From positions 30,686,089-30,750,088 of the forward strand of contig NC_065922.1 in assembly GCF_024586455.1 (NCBI RefSeq): a stretch of 64,000 nucleotides of DNA. Reading direction: 5' to 3'. The notes under the pieces were generated by a model. That model was given only the letters and a program-made list of their open reading frames with translations. It was not told the origin of the DNA and did not search any database. Each line of letters opens with the position of its first letter. The stretch's first letter is position 1. This document shows, piece after piece, positions 56,009 through 64,000 of the stretch. This DNA comes from Bactrocera neohumeralis. Taxonomy: Eukaryota; Arthropoda; Insecta; Diptera; Tephritidae. The position numbers were made by a program, and so were the translations under genes.

Positions 56009-57958
56009 TTAAAAATTGTCGAAAGTCGTCAATTTGTTTCCTACTAAACAAAAAGTAAAAGAAACCAAAGTGAAGATCTACACAAAATCTTGTCGACCGG
56101 TGTTCTTACTTGTTGTTAGTTTACTTTACTAAGCTGAAAATGTTAAAATATATTTTTTTTATATAGTATTTTTAATATTTGTTTTTGAACTTTATAAATC
56201 TTTATGATTTATGCTACAATTTGATTTAAAATTTTATTGTGTAATAGTTATATACATACAAATGTGGTTATTTCTTATTACATAATATACCGACTATGCT
56301 AACTTCATTGCCTGACGACAACGCCGAAGTCCCCCTCTGACGTTGCGCTTATTTCTTAGTTTTTATACATTTTCATAAAGCTTTTTTGCCATTGCTCTTG
56401 TTTTGGTTTCAGTGTGTGAAACCAAAACTTTTATAAAGTTTTTTTGTTTAATAGAAATAGAATACAATAGTCATTAGTAGTTGAAAAATGAAAAGTTTGA
56501 TTTTTCTATGTTTCATACTACTATAATAATTCCACTACATAGCACTTATCGAAATAATTGGCCACTTTGTTTATTTAATTTTATTTTTTTATGTTTTTAA
56601 GTGCTTATATAAATCTACGCTTCGCATATTATAAACTTTATGTAACAAACTACTTTTGAAAACTTTTTAATTAACAAAACTTCAAGTAGAAAAATTCAAC
56701 GGCCAAACACTTGCTACACGCATACATATATATTTATATATAATTGTTTACATGTGTACATATATTGTAAAAAATACATAAGTATTTATATGCTTTTGCT
56801 TAGTATTAGTAGTATTTATTTGAAACGTTTGTGTAAAATAGCACAAAAATTAAGAAATATATATTTTCTTTGTGTTAAATAGTTTATTTCTGAATTTCAA
56901 TTTCAATTATTATTATTATTTTTTTTTTTTGTTTTTACACTTAGATCTATTTAGTATATTTGTTTTTGTTGTAACCCTTGCTTATGTTGCTTGATATTTC
57001 CCTTTTTTTATTTAATTCTACCCAACTACCACCACAAATCTTCGCTAATTTACTCGTTTGCCAGTACTTTTGTTGTTTTGTATTAAAGCTTTTCATTTCT
57101 TTGAAGTTTCTTAATTAAATTATTACGAAAATACATTTTCATTTTCGTTTGTATACGTATGTCGGAGCGTTTCTCTTAAGGAACGTCTTACGCGTAATTT
57201 ACTGAATTATTTACTAATTAGTAGTTTGCTGCAAAGCATATTTACATTGCAATTATTAAAAAAATATTTTTATATACACACTCAACTGAATGTACACTGA
57301 GTCACTCGACTGTCAAATACAGCGTTTGTTTACAATAAAATAAGAAAGCAAAAACATTTACTTTGATTGCACCGAAGCTATAATGTGAATGGTTTACAAC
57401 TGCAATTCTTACAGTATAACAGGATTTATCCTGATTTTGATATTTTCGATTTTATAGTCCGCGTTTTTCCTTCTTAAGCTCCCAAAAATATCAAACTCAG
57501 AGGTCATAGAGATCACTTTGCAGTTTCTTTTAGCTAATGTGCCAGGCTCAGGTTATATTATGCCAGTATGACTGCTCTTTAATGATTTTAATTATTAATA
57601 TTTATTTTACTCATCCGCTCTTTATTAATGCTATTAATTTTCAGCAGCCACCACAAACTTAATTTCTAAAATTTCACAAAATTTTATGTAGTTCCTTTTT
57701 GTATATTGACTATTTAACATTCCTTTGATAACCATATCAGAATTTATCCTTCAGTTTTTGTCGTGCTGATACTTATGTTAGTCATTGTGTCTTTGAATAA
57801 CTTCTTACAAAAATTCCCAGCAGAAAGATGTTTGTCTTTAATTCGGTCAAATATCTGTTTAAAATGTACAACTTAACCACTTTCATAAGGGAAATGCTGC
57901 TCAATTTTTTCCTTCTATGAAAATACCCATTAGGAAAAAATTGAAGTTAACGTTTAAC
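56009..57958. other. Unannotated, very AT-rich DNA
   Basis: About 2 kb with no long open frame. A short T-G-C-A-C-C-G-A-A-G-C-T-A string near 57370 followed by TATAATGTGAATGG resembles the left end of repeat B and may be a fragment. (ATT)n at about 56906-56920. Looks like deep intronic or 3' UTR-like sequence. Confidence 0.4.
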
Positions 57959-58588
57959 AAAACAAGAAAAAAAGTTAACTTCGGCTGCACCGAAACTAAT
58001 ATACCCTTCACAGGTTCATTTCTGAACAATTTTTTCGGAGATTACATTGTTGCCTTAGAAAATAATCTATACCAAATTTGGTGAAGATACATAGTCAAAT
58101 GTGAAAGTTTTCCATACAAGAACTTGATTCCGATCGTTCAGTTTGTATGGTAGCTATATGCTATAGTTAACCGATCTGACCAATTTCTTCGGAGATTACA
58201 TTGTTGTCTTAGAAAATAATCTATACCAAATTTGGCGAAGATACATTGTCAAATGTGAAAGTTTTTCATACAAGAACTTGATTCCGATCGTTCAGTTTAT
58301 ATGGCAGCTATATGTTATAGTGGTCCGATATCGGCCGTTCCGACAAATGAGCAGCTTCTTGAAGAGAAAATGACGTTTGAAAATTTCAAAAGGATATCTG
58401 GATAATAAGGATGGATGGACGAACGGACGGACGGACGGACAGACAGACAGACAGACGGACATGGTTAAATCGACTCAGGTCAACATACTGATCATTTATA
58501 TATATACTTTATAGGGTCTCCGACGCTTCTTTCTGGGTGTTACAAACATCGTGACATAGTTAATATACCCTGTTCAGGGTATAAAAAT
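57959..58588 (+). repeat. Dispersed repeat B (mini-me-like) with internal 154-bp duplication
   Basis: Left end AACAAGAAAAAAAGTTAACT then TCGGCTGCACCGAA; right end TATACCCTGTTCAGGGTATA then AAAA, containing a TACCCTG/CAGGGTA hairpin. A block starting GGAGATTACATTGTTG occurs at 58037 and again at 58191, an imperfect tandem duplication with a 154-bp period. A (GGAC)n(AGAC)n run at about 58414-58456 is followed by ACTTTATAGGGTCTCCGACG, the conserved core reported for dipteran mini-me/DINE-1-type elements. Non-coding. Confidence 0.8.
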
Positions 58589-58879
58589 CTAATTTGAAGT
58601 ACTAGCGGCAGAAAAAAACTTGCCATTGAATTAAATAGAAAAAGACATAAGTATTAAAGATATTTACTTTATAATTTTTCATATACCTGAAAATAGGTTT
58701 ATTCATAATTTCAATTTTCATACATATATTTAAGGAAAGGTATGACTTGTTCATAACTACTGAAGGGGTTTTCGGTTAGCTGAGAACATAATTTGTGGAA
58801 TCTATTTAATTTTGTAAAATTTCACTTTATTTTCATTAGTTTATACTAACTTTTTAGACAGGTGGCAACGAATTTTCAA

Positions 58880-59170
58880 TTTTTTTCTATAAAAAGTTTT
58901 TTTTCTAGTTCAGTTGGCTAGCCTTCAGTTGTGTTATAGTGATCCGTTGTGAACAATTTCTGCGGAGATTATATCCTTCATTGTCTTGGGCAATAAGCTA
59001 TGCCAACTCTTGTGAAGATAGTTTGTCAAAGTTTTCCGTACAATGACTTGATTTTGATCGGTTAGTTTGTTGGGCAGCTATATCCCGTAGTTGCTCGATT
59101 TTAGCGGTTTCGATAAATGGGTAACAACTTAACACAAAAAGCACGTGTGAAAAATTCCAGTTCGAGATCT
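58880..59170 (+). repeat. Repeat B fragment
   Basis: Shares GCGGAGATTATATCCTTCAT, TTTTGATCGGTTAGTTTGTT and GGGCAGCTATAT-type blocks with repeat B internal sequence; both ends missing. Confidence 0.6.
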
Positions 59171-59589
59171 CAAAAATAACCCAACGATTATCTTGCTCCC
59201 GCCCAACCGCCGCTATCCGATATCTTTAATTCATCAGCTATGGAAACAAAAATTTCGACAGCTATGATCTAAAATTACGTTATAGTAAATTGTTATGACT
59301 TTTAGCTACCAAGGGAAAGCCTTTTTAATTCTGAAACGTGAAAGGTTCGTTGATTTCAACATTTAATCTACAAGATTTTAAGAATAACGGCTAAACTTTC
59401 TCAAAAAACGATTTGGAATATTATTTTTTCACAAGAAAAAAGAACTGTACACTGTTCGATTTCGGATTTTCCCTAAACATTTTATGTCAAGCGCCTAGTA
59501 TGGAGTTAGACTTAATCTAGAATTCCATTGGAAATACCATAAGGCGATAAGTAAAATAGTGTATTTACAAAGAAGCACTCTGAGGGGTA
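59171..59589. other. Spacer, nothing recognised
   Basis: AT-rich; no element or gene seen. Confidence 0.4.
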
Positions 59590-60230
59590 TACAGACGGTT
59601 TAAAAACGCAGATTTAATTGGAGTTGAAAAGGCGTGCTGCGTAGTTCCAAGCTGTCAGTGCCAATGGGCAAGTTTCCATGCATTTTTCAAGCTGAGATTT
59701 GATGTGTAGAGATTATTCTAGAGAAAAAATATCATGGTGAAGCTGCACCAGAGCTGTTTTACTCTGTAAACCCGCACATATTACGTGAGGTGGAGGAAAG
59801 TGTTTGTAGAAATTCCTACCTGCAGCAAAAAAAGCTGTTACTAGTAGAACTCAATACAAAGATAATGGTAGTTGAACCTATTATCATTCTCAGTAATACT
59901 CAAGCGGTACCGTTCGCTCAGCTACTAATTTTTGACCCCAGAAACAAAGTGACACAGCTATTAGGACTTTACACAGGTCACTGAAAGCTAAGGTGTTATT
60001 TGCAATAGACTGGGATGCTATTCTATAAATCTATGTACATATGTCGGTTCTGCGACCATTAGACAGGTCTTTGGAATAAATGCTTTTTGATTCAGTCAGT
60101 CAAGCTACTGGGGAAATAAAATCGGTGAAAGAACACATGTATCACATCAATTAATCCAGTACCATTAATCAAGGAAGCTTGATTCAACTGGATTAAGTAT
60201 ATTGTCATGTTAGTAGGCGAGAAAACAATA
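59590..60230 (+). pseudogene. Possible non-LTR retrotransposon RNase H remnant
   Basis: Plus-strand text near 59660-59690 reads V-P-M-G-K-F-P-C-I-F-Q-A-E-I, matching the x-x-x-G-x-x-P-S-I-F-Q-A-E-I segment of LINE RNase H. The next conserved block appears as I-I-I-L-S-N-T-Q-A near 59880 (ILSDSQA, with D changed to N). Stops and frame changes abound. Weaker than the other LINE calls. Confidence 0.5.
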
Positions 60231-60626
60231 GACCATAGCTCGCAGTGCATTCCCAAACTTTTAATCTAGTCTATCCTAAAGCCGAGTATTATTATTAATT
60301 GGTTCTTGAAATTGTACATATATCGTCACCTGAAATGCAAAATTACGTATCATCCAAAAAAAATTTAGATTGAGTTTTTTGATTGCTTTCGGTTTGCTAC
60401 ATCATATTATACAATATACATATGTATATGTATGTATTATAAGATTTTAACCTCCCACTGTCAGATATAACCAATATATAACCAGTATATACCTATTTTG
60501 TAACCAAAACTCAATTTTTATTTCAATATCCTTCACCTGTAAACTAATGAAAAGTGATGTTACTTCATTTTGCATTTTTAGATGATATATATGTACATAT
60601 GTAACACTCGTAATACGAAATATAGA
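60231..60626. other. AT-rich DNA with TATG microsatellites
   Basis: Short TATG/TACA tracts near 60410-60440 and 60590. No gene. Confidence 0.4.
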
Positions 60627-60648
60627 TACATATACATATACATATACT
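60627..60648. repeat. (CATATA)n tract at the RTE 3' edge
   Basis: Three to four CATATA units abutting the 3' end of the RTE element. The 5' edge of the same element meets a similar tract at 63918-63949. Confidence 0.85.
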
Positions 60649-60676
60649 TCTTCTTCTTAATTGGCGTAGAAACCGC

Positions 60677-61549
60677 TTAAGCGATTATAGCCGAGTTAAC
60701 AACAGCGCGCCAGTCGTTTCTTCTTCTCGCTACGTGGCGCCAATTGGATATTCCAAGCGAAGCCAGGTCCTTCTCCACTTGGTCCTTCCAACGGAGTGGA
60801 GGTCTTCCTCTTCCTCTGCTTCCCCCGGCGGGTACTGCGTCGAATATTTTCAGAGCTGGAGTGTTTTCGTCCATCCGGACAACATGACCTAGCCAGCGTA
60901 GCCGCTGTCTTTTAATTCGCTGAACTATGTCGATGTCGTCGTATATCTCGTACAGCTCATCGTTCCATCGAATGCGGTATTCGCCGTGGCTAACGCGCAA
61001 AGGACCATAAATCTTTCGCAGAACTTTTCTCTCGAAAACTCGCAACGTCGACTCATCCGTTGTTGACATCGTCCAAGACTCTGCACCATACAGCAGGACG
61101 GGAATTATGAGTGACTTATAGAGTTTGGTTTTTGTTTGTCGAGAGAGGACTTTGCTTCTCAATTGCCTACTCAGTCCGAAGTAGCACCTGTTGGCAAGAG
61201 TTATCCTGCGTTGGATTTCTAGGCTGACATTGTTGGTGGTGTTTACGCTGGTTCCAAGATAGACGAAATTATCTACGACTTCAAAGTTATGACTGTCAAC
61301 AGTGACGTGAGAGCCAAGTCGCGAATGCGACGACTGTTTGTTTGATGACAGGAGATATTTCGTCTTGCCCTCGTTCACTGCCAGACCCATTTTCTGTGCT
61401 TCCTTGTCCAGCCTGGAGAAAGCAGAACTAACGGCGCGGGTGTTGAGGCCGATGATATCAATATCATCGGCATACGCCAACAGCTGTACACTCTTATAGA
61501 AGATGGTACCTTCTCTATTTAGTTCTGCGGCTCGAACTATTTTCTCCAA
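60677..61549 (-). CDS. RTE ORF, RT palm/thumb and C-terminus (downstream part)
   Basis: A 290-codon continuation of the same protein in the next frame. It holds the RT active-site box L-A-Y-A-D-D (residues 24-29, catalytic Asp pair intact), then EGKTKYLLSSN (about 60-70), Y-L-G-T-S-V-N, and the C-terminal region typical of RTE proteins (L-L-Y-G-A-E-S-W, F-E-R-K-V-L-R-K-I-Y-G-P, R-L-R-W-L-G-H-V-V-R-M). Its apparent Met start is internal; no separate initiation is implied. It ends with a TAA at 60677-60679. Confidence 0.85.
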   Translation of the reverse strand: MEKIVRAAELNREGTIFYKSVQLLAYADDIDIIGLNTRAVSSAFSRLDKEAQKMGLAVNEGKTKYLLSSNKQSSHSRLGSHVTVDSHNFEVVDNFVYLGTSVNTTNNVSLEIQRRITLANRCYFGLSRQLRSKVLSRQTKTKLYKSLIIPVLLYGAESWTMSTTDESTLRVFERKVLRKIYGPLRVSHGEYRIRWNDELYEIYDDIDIVQRIKRQRLRWLGHVVRMDENTPALKIFDAVPAGGSRGRGRPPLRWKDQVEKDLASLGISNWRHVARRRNDWRAVVNSAIIA

Positions 61550-63668
61550 AAGCAGGTTGAAAAAAGTCGCACGATAGGGAATCGCCTTGTCTGAAACCTC
61601 GTTTGGTATCGAACGGCTCGGAGAGGTCCTTCCCGATCCTGACGGAGCTTTTGGTGTTACTCAACGTCAGTTTACAAAGCCGTACTAGTTTTGCGGGGAT
61701 ACCAAATTCAGACATCGCGGCATAAAGGCAGTTCCTTTTCGTGCTGTCGAAAGCAGCTTTGAAATCGACGAAGAGGTGGTGTGTGTCGATTCTCCTTTCA
61801 CGGGTCTTTTCCAAGATTTGGCGCATGGTGAATATCTGGTCGGTTGTTGATTTGCCAGGTCTGAAGCCACACTGATAAGGTCCAATCAGTTTGTTGACGG
61901 TGGGCTTTAATCTTTCACACAATACGCTGGATAGAACCTTATATGCGATGTTGAGGAGGCTAATCCCACGGTAGTTGGCGCAGATTGTGGGGTCTCCTTT
62001 TTTATGGATTGGGCATAGCACACTTAAATTCCAATCGTTGGGCATGCTTTCGTCCGACCATATTTTACAAAGAAGCTGATGCATGCACCTTATCAGTTCT
62101 TCGCCGCCGTGTTTGAATAGCTCGGCCGGCAATCCGTCGGCCCCTGCCGCTTTGTTGTTCTTCAGGCGGGCAATTGCTATTCGAACTTCTTCATGGTCGG
62201 GTAATGGAACGTCTGCTCCATCGTCATCGATTGGGGAATCGGGTTCTCCTTCTCCTGGTGTTGTGCGTTCACTGCCATTCAGCAGGCTGGAGAAGTGTTC
62301 CCTCCATAATTTAAGTATGCTCTGGGCATCAGTGACTAGATCACCTTTGGGGGTTCTACAGGAATACGCTCCGGTCTTGAAACCTTCCGTAAGCCGCCGC
62401 ATTTTTTCGTAGAATTTTCGAGCATTACCCCTGTCGGCCAGCTTATCAAGCTCTTCGTACTCACGCATTTCAGCCTCTTTCTTCTTCTGTCTACAAATGC
62501 GTCTCGCTTCCCTCTTCAACTCTCGGTATCTATCCCATCCCGCACGTGTAGTGGTCGATCGTAACGTTGCGAGGTAGGCAGCCTGTTTTCTCTCCGCTGC
62601 GACACGGCACTCCTCGTCGTACCAGCTGTTCTTTTGCTCTTTCCGAAAACCAATGGTTTCGGTTGCAGCTGTACGTAAGGAGTTTGAAATGCCGTCCCAC
62701 AGTTCCCTTATACCGAGTTGTTGACGAGTGCTTTCAGAGAGCAGGAGTGCAAGCCAAGTAGAAAATCGTTCGGCTGTCTGTTGTGATTGCAGCTTCTCGA
62801 CGTCGAACCTTCCTTGTGTTTGGTGGCGCGCGTTTTTTGCTGCACAGAGGCGGGTGCGAATCTTAGCTGCAACAAGATAGTGGTCCGAGTCGATGTTAGG
62901 ACCTCGGAGCGCACGCACATCTAAAACACTGGAGACGTGTCTTCCGTCTATCACAACATGATCGATCTGGTTGGTAGTTTTTCGATCCGGAGACAGCCAG
63001 GTAGCTTGATGAATCTTCTTATGCTGGAATCTAGTACTACAGATAACCATATTTCGGGCCCCGGCGAAGTCAATCAGCCTCAACCCATTTGGGGATGTTT
63101 CGTCGTGGAGGCTGAATTTACCGACCGTCGTGCCAAAGATACCTTCTTTGCCCACCCTGGCGTTAAAGTCGCCAAGAACGATTTTGACATCGTGGCGGGG
63201 GCAGCTCTCATAAGCGCGCTCCAAGCGCTCATAGAAGGCATCTTTGGTCACATCGTCCTTCTCTTCCGTCGGGGCGTGGGCGCAAATCAGCGATATGTTG
63301 AAGAACCTCGCTTTGATGCGGATTGTGGCTAGACGTTCATTCACCGCAGTGAATGATAGTACTCGGCGACGGAGTCTCTCTCCCACCACGAATCCTACAC
63401 CAAACTTGCGCTCCTTTATATGGCCACTGTAGTAAATGTCACAAGGACCTACTCGTCTCTGTCCTTGTCCCGTCCATCGCATTTCTTGGACGGCGGTGAT
63501 GTCAGCCTTTGTCTTTACGAGGACATCAACCAGCTGGGCAGCGGCACCTTCCCAATTAAGGGACCGGACATTCCAGGTGCATGCCCGCAATTCGTAGTCC
63601 TTATTTCGTTTGCCATGGTCGTCATCAAAAGAGGGGTCTCTTATCCGAGGCTGGTTGTAGCTCTTCAC
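61515..63668 (-). CDS. RTE ORF, endonuclease and RT fingers/palm (upstream part)
   Basis: Open for 717 codons. Endonuclease (about residues 28-272): T-W-N33-V-R, V-Q-E62-M-R-W, G-D167-F-N169-A-R, N-Q-I-D236 and S-D262-H263 supply the expected catalytic set for target-DNA nicking. A coiled, K/R/E-rich linker (about 373-425) precedes RT. RT motifs: K-A-A-G-A-D-G-L-P (506-514), N-Y-R-G-I-S-L-L-N (565-573), F-V-D635-F-K-A-A-F-D (633-641) and R-Q-G-D-S-L-S (693-699). At residue about 703 an extra base shifts the frame to a false end. The first codon here is GTG, downstream of a TAA, so the true start is uncertain; there is no ATG until residue 63. Confidence 0.85.
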   Translation of the reverse strand: MKSYNQPRIRDPSFDDDHGKRNKDYELRACTWNVRSLNWEGAAAQLVDVLVKTKADITAVQEMRWTGQGQRRVGPCDIYYSGHIKERKFGVGFVVGERLRRRVLSFTAVNERLATIRIKARFFNISLICAHAPTEEKDDVTKDAFYERLERAYESCPRHDVKIVLGDFNARVGKEGIFGTTVGKFSLHDETSPNGLRLIDFAGARNMVICSTRFQHKKIHQATWLSPDRKTTNQIDHVVIDGRHVSSVLDVRALRGPNIDSDHYLVAAKIRTRLCAAKNARHQTQGRFDVEKLQSQQTAERFSTWLALLLSESTRQQLGIRELWDGISNSLRTAATETIGFRKEQKNSWYDEECRVAAERKQAAYLATLRSTTTRAGWDRYRELKREARRICRQKKKEAEMREYEELDKLADRGNARKFYEKMRRLTEGFKTGAYSCRTPKGDLVTDAQSILKLWREHFSSLLNGSERTTPGEGEPDSPIDDDGADVPLPDHEEVRIAIARLKNNKAAGADGLPAELFKHGGEELIRCMHQLLCKIWSDESMPNDWNLSVLCPIHKKGDPTICANYRGISLLNIAYKVLSSVLCERLKPTVNKLIGPYQCGFRPGKSTTDQIFTMRQILEKTRERRIDTHHLFVDFKAAFDSTKRNCLYAAMSEFGIPAKLVRLCKLTLSNTKSSVRIGKDLSEPFDTKRGFRQGDSLSCDFFQPAFGENSSSRRTK

Positions 63669-63917
63669 TGGGGGTGTTTTTTACGTGGCGGGTCCCAAAC
63701 CCAGCGCACAACCCTTGTAGGGAATGTTTCGCCTTCTCACTTTAGCTCGCCTTCGAACGGATGTTCTTAGGCTACCCAGAGGATACTTGGTCAAAGACCG
63801 GAAGTAGTGAGCTGCTTGAGCCATGTGTAAAAGAATCGTTTCTGGCCACTCCCAAGTGAATGGCGATCAGAGAACTTTCCTCACTTACGTGAACTTCTAC
63901 ACATGACTCCATCCTCC

Positions 63918-63949
63918 ATATACATATACATATATATATATATATATAT
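63918..63949. repeat. (CATATA)n(TA)n tract at the RTE 5' edge
   Basis: CATATACATATACATATATA followed by a pure TA run. It matches the tract at the 3' edge and is either the target site or part of a long target duplication. Confidence 0.85.
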
Positions 63950-64000
63950 CGACTTCCAAAATCTTCCAATTTCTCTAATAATTCCAAATCAAGTGACCAA

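Larger units (their letters stand above)
60649..63917 (-). mobile_element. RTE-type non-LTR retrotransposon, near full length (copy 2)
   Basis: About 3.27 kb on the minus strand, bounded on both sides by CATATA microsatellite. It carries an apurinic-type endonuclease followed by RT, with no RNase H, gag-like ORF or LTR, as in the RTE clade. The 5' leader (63917-63670) has short open frames interrupted by stops. The coding region is broken by one extra A in the plus-strand run 61560-61565; otherwise I see no stop across about 1,000 codons. It is much better preserved than any other LINE in the window, so insertion is probably recent. It shares near-identity with copy 1 at 23168-25031. Confidence 0.93.

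Noticed and set aside
59785..59830. Minus-strand TTTTTTTGCTGCAG|GTAGGA, a second possible recursive splice site
   Set aside because: The donor is weak and the site lies within a decayed LINE reading frame.
1..64000. tRNA genes, known microRNAs, CRISPR arrays, LTR retroelements and viral genes
   Set aside because: I looked for tRNA B-box words, a few conserved fly microRNA seeds, regular spacers, LTR/gag-pol or integrase motifs and viral proteins, and found none convincing by eye. A tRNAscan/Infernal run would be decisive.

Overview
The window looks like non-coding, transposon-filled DNA from a higher dipteran, probably a tephritid fruit fly. The evidence is AT-rich intergenic or intronic sequence, dipteran repeats carrying GTCY runs, many mariner relics, and Helitron, hAT, RTE and RNase H-bearing LINE remnants typical of these genomes. 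The species assignment is inference; no marker gene is present. I see no bacterial features, tRNA, rRNA or CRISPR array, and no recognisable multi-exon host gene.

Layout. 0-9.5 kb: fragments of mariner, Tc1-like and LINE elements plus a hAT-type MITE with an 8-bp target duplication (864-1334). 9.5-17 kb: two inverted copies of a dispersed repeat (called C here), an internally deleted mariner (13378-14229), two further mariner relics and a LINE tail. 18.5-19 kb: a degenerate minisatellite. 19.3-20.1 kb (minus): the one candidate host gene, a single-exon 170-codon ORF with a TATA box, a good start context, a poly(A) signal and an upstream CAGGTAG. 20-26 kb: mariner relic, repeat C, then a DDE transposon (N-terminus 25802, C-terminus 22977) split by a 5'-truncated RTE retrotransposon. 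26.07 kb: a near-consensus zero-length-exon (recursive) splice site on the plus strand, hinting that the whole window may lie in a very large plus-strand intron.

28-34 kb: LINE with RT and RNase H, repeats A and B, an interrupted mariner. 35-39 kb: hAT remnant (35318-36496), a TA-flanked MITE (36851-37282), repeat A. 40-45.3 kb: two convergent LINE pieces, a Helitron with a recognisable 3' end (41682-43320), and another deleted mariner. 46-53.9 kb: repeat A, a mariner deletion derivative split by a LINE fragment, a third deleted mariner, and a LINE tail. 54.9-56 kb: a nearly complete mariner whose first catalytic Asp is Asn. 58-60 kb: repeat B and LINE RNase H traces. 60.6-63.9 kb: a nearly full-length RTE retrotransposon with one homopolymer frameshift.

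There is no operon-like cooperation between genes. The elements are nested and decayed, and most DNA transposon copies have lost the catalytic core while keeping termini. The points most worth testing are the intronless gene with early-zygotic-like promoter features and the candidate recursive splice site.
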